8,197 bases of DNA from NCBI GenBank assembly GCA_031269165.1, contig JAISZQ010000304.1, positions 1 through 8,197 of the forward strand. The letters are read 5' to 3'. This DNA is from Spirochaetaceae bacterium. GTDB lineage: Bacteria > Spirochaetota > Spirochaetia > Treponematales > Breznakiellaceae. Numbering within the stretch: the first letter of the stretch is position 1; every line of letters begins with the position of its first letter. The position numbers and the translations under genes are program-made. This document shows, in pieces, positions 6,041-8,197 of this stretch. The notes under the pieces are model-generated. The model was not told the origin of the DNA. It was given only the letters and a program-made list of their open reading frames with translations, and did no database searches.

Positions 6041-6118
6041 GGAACACCTCGATCTGACCGGATGGAACACCTCCCTCTGGCCGGATCAAGCACCTCGATC
6101 TGACCGGATCGGGCACCC
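6041..6118 (+). repeat. 23-base tandem repeat, three units plus a partial fourth
   Basis: The units run 6041-6063, 6064-6086 and 6087-6109, with a partial unit (CGGGCACCC) at 6110-6118. Consensus is about GGAACACCTC-GATCTGACC-GGAT; the middle unit has CCTCTGGCC in its core. Units 1 and 3 share 19 identical bases. In addition CCGGCCAGAGGG (6031-6042) is the exact reverse complement of 6073-6084, giving a 12-base-pair hairpin. Bases 6119-6196 hold only a T-run (6174-6180) without a convincing stem. Confidence 0.8.
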
Positions 6119-6196
6119 TTGCCCGTACCAATCTCCGGGAAGGCGAACCGCCATCCGGCGCAACCTGCAACCCTTTTTTTCCCGCAGGGGGAAGCC

Positions 6197-7369
6197 CTAC
6201 TTCATGATGAACGTTTGCAGGGGCGGGAAGCCGTTGAAGCCGACGGAGGCGTAGGTGGAGGTGTACGCGCCTGCGGAGAGGAAGTAGATGCGGTCGCCGA
6301 TTTTGAGGTCGGCGGGCAGACGGTATTTGTAGTTCTCGTAGAGGATGTCCACGCTGTCGCAGGTGGGACCCGCGAGAATCACCTCGGCCTCTTTGCCGCC
6401 GGCGATGTCTTTGTCGGTTACGATCGGATACTTGATGCTCTCGTCAAGCGTCTCGATGAGACCGTTGAACTTGCCCGCGTCAAGATAGACCCAGCGGTTG
6501 AGGGCGGTGTTGTTCTTCCGCGAGATGAGTACCACCTCGGACACGAGAATCCCCGCGTTGCCGACTAAAGACCTGCCGGGCTCAAGCACGATGTGCGGCA
6601 CCTCGTCGCCAAAGTCGTCGGTCAGATAGCGGTGTATCTCGGAGGCGTAATCGGAGAGTACGTTCGCGGGCGTAAGGTAGGGCGCGGGAAAGCCGCCGCC
6701 CATGTTGATCATCGTGAGCCGGATGCCCTCCTCTTCCTCCAGCGAAGAAAACAAGTATTTGGCGCGGGCAATCGCGTCATTCCACTGGCCGATGTCCCGC
6801 TGCTGGCTCCCCACATGGAACGAGATGCCGTAGGGCGTGAGGCCGGAACCGCGGGCCATGACCAGCAGATCATAGGCCATGTCGGGGTGGCAGCCGAATT
6901 TGCGGGAAAGCGGCCAGTCGGCAGTCGTCGCGCTCTCGATGAGAATGCGTACATAAATCCGCGAAGCCGGCGCGTTGGCAACGATGTTTTTCAAGTCCTC
7001 CCGGCTGTCCGTGGCAAACATCCGCACCCCCTTCTCATAAAAGTAGGCAATATCGCGGGCCTTCTTGATCGTGTTGCCGTAAGAAATCCGGTCAGGCGAC
7101 ACGTCCAGCGCCAGCACCTCGTCCAGCTCATACCGGGACGCGATGTCAAAGTGCGCGCCGAGTTCCGCGAGTAGCGCGAGTATGTCGTGGTGGGGATTAG
7201 CCTTCACCGCATAGTAAATCGACGCATAGGGGAACGAGTCCCGCAACTGGACATAGTTGTTCTTGACCCGATTAAGACTCACCACCATGCAAGGCGTTTG
7301 GAGCCCACGGGAAAACGCGAGGAACCGCTTCCATTCCTCATCGCTATAAAAATCACCCCGGTTTATCAT
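6197..7369 (-). CDS. PLP-dependent ornithine/lysine decarboxylase (type III fold)
   Basis: The 390-residue enzyme belongs to the alanine-racemase-fold decarboxylases (Orn/DAP/Arg decarboxylase family 2). Visible landmarks are the PLP lysine K56 in YYAVKANP, H-V-G-S-Q (ISFHVGSQ), the glycine loop MGGGFP, EPGRSLVGNAG for phosphate binding, GPTCDSVD with catalytic C337 and D338, and the C-terminal SAGAYTSTYASVGFNGF. The CD motif and the FNGF ending match ornithine and lysine/ornithine decarboxylases rather than diaminopimelate decarboxylase (usually CES). It would make putrescine or cadaverine in the cytoplasm. Substrate choice between ornithine and lysine cannot be settled by eye. I start at ATG 7369 (MINRGDFYSD); an in-frame TTG at 7387 adds six residues that overlap a probable promoter. 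No clear ribosome binding site precedes either start. The gene stands alone, facing left, between two repeat-filled spacers that share sequence. Confidence 0.9.
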   Translation of the reverse strand: MINRGDFYSDEEWKRFLAFSRGLQTPCMVVSLNRVKNNYVQLRDSFPYASIYYAVKANPHHDILALLAELGAHFDIASRYELDEVLALDVSPDRISYGNTIKKARDIAYFYEKGVRMFATDSREDLKNIVANAPASRIYVRILIESATTADWPLSRKFGCHPDMAYDLLVMARGSGLTPYGISFHVGSQQRDIGQWNDAIARAKYLFSSLEEEEGIRLTMINMGGGFPAPYLTPANVLSDYASEIHRYLTDDFGDEVPHIVLEPGRSLVGNAGILVSEVVLISRKNNTALNRWVYLDAGKFNGLIETLDESIKYPIVTDKDIAGGKEAEVILAGPTCDSVDILYENYKYRLPADLKIGDRIYFLSAGAYTSTYASVGFNGFPPLQTFIMK

Positions 7370-7375
7370 AACGAC

Positions 7376-7404
7376 AAGATAGCACAAAAAGAGATAAGGG
7401 ATAA
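7376..7404 (-). promoter_or_regulatory. Candidate extended -10 promoter of the decarboxylase gene
   Basis: On the minus strand TGCTATCTT (7384 to 7376) resembles an extended -10 element (TGnTATnnT), preceded after 17 bases by a weak -35 TTATCC (7404 to 7399). Transcription starting seven bases downstream would fall on the A of ATG 7369, implying a leaderless message. This would explain the absence of a ribosome binding site. The call rests on motif match only. Confidence 0.4.
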
Positions 7405-7407
7405 GGC

Positions 7408-7512
7408 GGGGGAAGTCTCCCCCTCGCTCCAGACTTGCTCCGGTCGTTTCCCTCCCTCCGCAATTCTTACGCTACCCCCTCTGCGGGTGGCCCGCCCCCC
7501 GCAACGCCCCCC
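7408..7512. repeat. GC-rich dispersed repeat, copy B
   Basis: This starts with the same GGGGGAAGTCTCCCCC as copy A (96-111), continues with CGCTCCAG, and later carries CGCTACCCCCTCTGCGGG and the closing AACGCCCCCC. It lacks copy A's GTTGTTGACA ends, and its central part differs and is longer. It lies in the same orientation as copy A and immediately upstream of the decarboxylase promoter candidate. Confidence 0.65.
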
Positions 7513-7535
7513 GGCTGGACGGCGGCGGGACTGTC

Positions 7536-7580
7536 GTCATTGCGAACCCACGGCAATTTGCTGTTGGTGAAGCAATCCAG
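7536..7580. repeat. GTCATTGCG palindromic repeat, half copy
   Basis: GTCATTGCG (7536-7544) and AAGCAATCCAG (7570-7580) match the left arms of copies 1 and 2, in the same order and orientation. The complementary right arms are absent. The piece between them (ACCCACGGCAATTTGCTG...) differs from the other copies. Confidence 0.7.
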
Positions 7581-7584
7581 ACAG

Positions 7585-7624
7585 CGATTAGGGATAGGGA
7601 TTAGGCGAGGGATTAGGTGATAGG
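7585..7624 (+). repeat. Short GATTAGG-type degenerate tandem repeat
   Basis: Four close variants of GATTAGG/GATAGG follow one another (GATTAGGGATAGGGATTAGG, then GAGGGATTAGGTGATAGG). A similar GATAAGGGATAAGG occurs at 7392-7405 on the other side of copy B. It looks like simple-sequence expansion. Confidence 0.6.
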
Positions 7625-7642
7625 TACACAAAGAGGGAATCG

Positions 7643-7668
7643 GCAAGTTGCCGCGCCTTCCCCTCCAT
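7643..7668 (+). repeat. 26-base repeat shared across the decarboxylase gene, right copy
   Basis: Exact copy of 5959-5984 in the same orientation, followed by GGGCGCTCTCCCC (7680-7692). The 23-base tandem units that follow the left copy are not present here. Bases 7693-7770 show nothing recognisable. Confidence 0.8.
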
Positions 7669-7773
7669 TCGCGCAACGTGGGCGCTCTCCCCGTTCCATG
7701 CAGAAAGGGTGAGCCCATCCAAACGGTCAATAAATGGAACAAACCTGCAAAATGCGGAAAAATGAAAAAATTT

Positions 7774-7806
7774 GAGGCTGTTCCAAAACTTCAGCTTTTG
7801 GAACAG
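7774..7806. repeat. Compact GAGGCTGTTCCAAAA hairpin
   Basis: CTGTTCCAAAA (7778-7788) pairs perfectly with TTTTGGAACAG (7796-7806) across a seven-base loop. The left flank TTTGAGG matches the end of the element at 4471-4489. Read on the minus strand the stem is followed by an AT-rich stretch with T-runs (7762-7771), so it could terminate leftward transcription, but the first T-run is a few bases away from the stem. Confidence 0.65.
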
Positions 7807-7814
7807 CGTCCCTA

Positions 7815-8197
7815 GGAGCCTGTGGGACTTAGTACCGGAGGAACCGACAAGCCCAACAGGTGATATACTGGGAATATGAGCGTGAGATTCTTTCAGATTG
7901 ACCGGGACATTCCGATGCTGTTCCCGCCTGATCTGCGGGCCGGCAATGCAATTGCTGCGGCTTCCTGCGGATCACTTGGCCTATTTTATCGTTGATATAG
8001 TGGAAAAGCTTAACCTGACCCGCTTCAAGGTCAACAGCCGGGGGACGGGGAGCGAGCAGTACCCGCCAGAAATGATGCCGGCGCTGCTGATATACTGCTA
8101 CGCGACGGGGACGTTCGGCTCGCGGCGGATAGAGCAGGCGACGTACACGGATGTGGCGGCGCGGTATATATGCGGAGGGGTGGCGCATCCCGATTAC
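7815..8197 (+). mobile_element. Left part of an insertion sequence (IS1182-like), cut by the window edge
   Basis: The transposase start at 7876 is preceded by a short non-coding stretch that may begin with the terminal repeat GGAGCCTGTGGGACTTAG (7815-7832). The right end is outside the window, so neither terminal repeat nor target duplication can be confirmed. The assignment rests on the transposase reading. Confidence 0.55.
7876..8197 (+). pseudogene. Transposase N-terminal region, frameshifted and truncated by the window edge
   Basis: From ATG 7876 the frame reads MSVRFFQIDRDIPMLFPPDLR, a typical start for IS1182-like transposases, then diverges and stops at TGA 7993-7995. A second frame, open from 7901 to the window end, continues the family sequence: LPADHLAYFIVDIVEKLNLT, GSEQYPPEMMPALLIYCYATG and GSRRIEQATY. 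It uses a different phase. The break lies around 7939-7960, where CTGCGG occurs twice (7933 and 7955) around extra bases; against the expected DLR-x-x-LPADH spacing this is roughly 16 bases too many. The catalytic region lies beyond the window. It is most likely an inactivated copy. Programmed frameshifting is less likely because no slippery run is seen. Confidence 0.7.

Noticed and set aside
6041..6118. 23-base tandem units as CRISPR repeats
   Set aside because: The units are directly adjacent, without spacers.
6148..6180. T-run at 6174-6180 as an intrinsic terminator
   Set aside because: No stable stem directly precedes it on the plus strand, no plus-strand gene needs it, and for the minus-strand gene it would be an A-run.
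6593..7174. 193-codon plus-strand frame opposite the decarboxylase
   Set aside because: The minus-strand gene has the full set of decarboxylase motifs here; the plus frame is a composition artefact.
1..8197. A complete undescribed defence or mobile system
   Set aside because: All sizeable genes belong to known housekeeping, division, metabolic or envelope families. The unusual parts are the fusion and the repeats, reported separately.

Overview
The window looks like chromosomal DNA of a spirochaete, most likely a treponeme of the moderately GC-rich termite-gut or free-living type. This rests on the infC-rpmI-rplT cluster followed by ZapB-like and ZapA-like division genes and a mannose-6-phosphate isomerase, on a secreted BspA-type leucine-rich repeat protein, and on intergenic DNA full of small palindromic repeats. 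The genus is an inference; no rRNA or other decisive marker is present.

Layout. Bases 1-247 hold no gene: there is one short palindromic repeat and one MITE-like GC-rich element. A strong promoter (248-275) then drives a tightly packed plus-strand operon: infC (308-823, apparently with a CTG start), rpmI (834-1034), rplT (1056-1415), a ZapB-like coiled-coil protein (1486-2259), a single reading frame joining a ZapA domain to a complete class I mannose-6-phosphate isomerase (2269-3813), and a DUF188/YaiI-type protein (3820-4302). Gaps are 6-70 bases and no internal promoter is obvious. The operon therefore combines translation initiation and ribosome assembly with cell-division accessory proteins and sugar-phosphate metabolism.

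Bases 4303-4711 hold two inverted-repeat elements with related ends and no gene. A plus-strand secreted leucine-rich repeat protein follows (4712-5647). Bases 5648-6196 are again geneless: a hairpin, two copies of a GTCATTGCG...AAGCAATCCAG palindromic repeat, a 26-base unit shared with the far side of the next gene, and a 23-base tandem repeat. A minus-strand PLP-dependent decarboxylase of the ornithine/lysine (alanine-racemase-fold) type occupies 6197-7369 and would make putrescine or cadaverine. Bases 7370-7875 hold its likely promoter and second copies of several repeats seen elsewhere in the window.

The right edge (about 7815-8197) is the start of an insertion sequence resembling the IS1182 group. 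Its transposase frame is broken near the N-terminus and runs out of the window.

The most notable observations are the ZapA-ManA fusion beside a ZapB-like gene, the decarboxylase flanked by parallel copies of the same intergenic repeats, and one terminal-repeat motif appearing in three different architectures. I found no CRISPR array, toxin-antitoxin pair, phage genes or obvious defence system.
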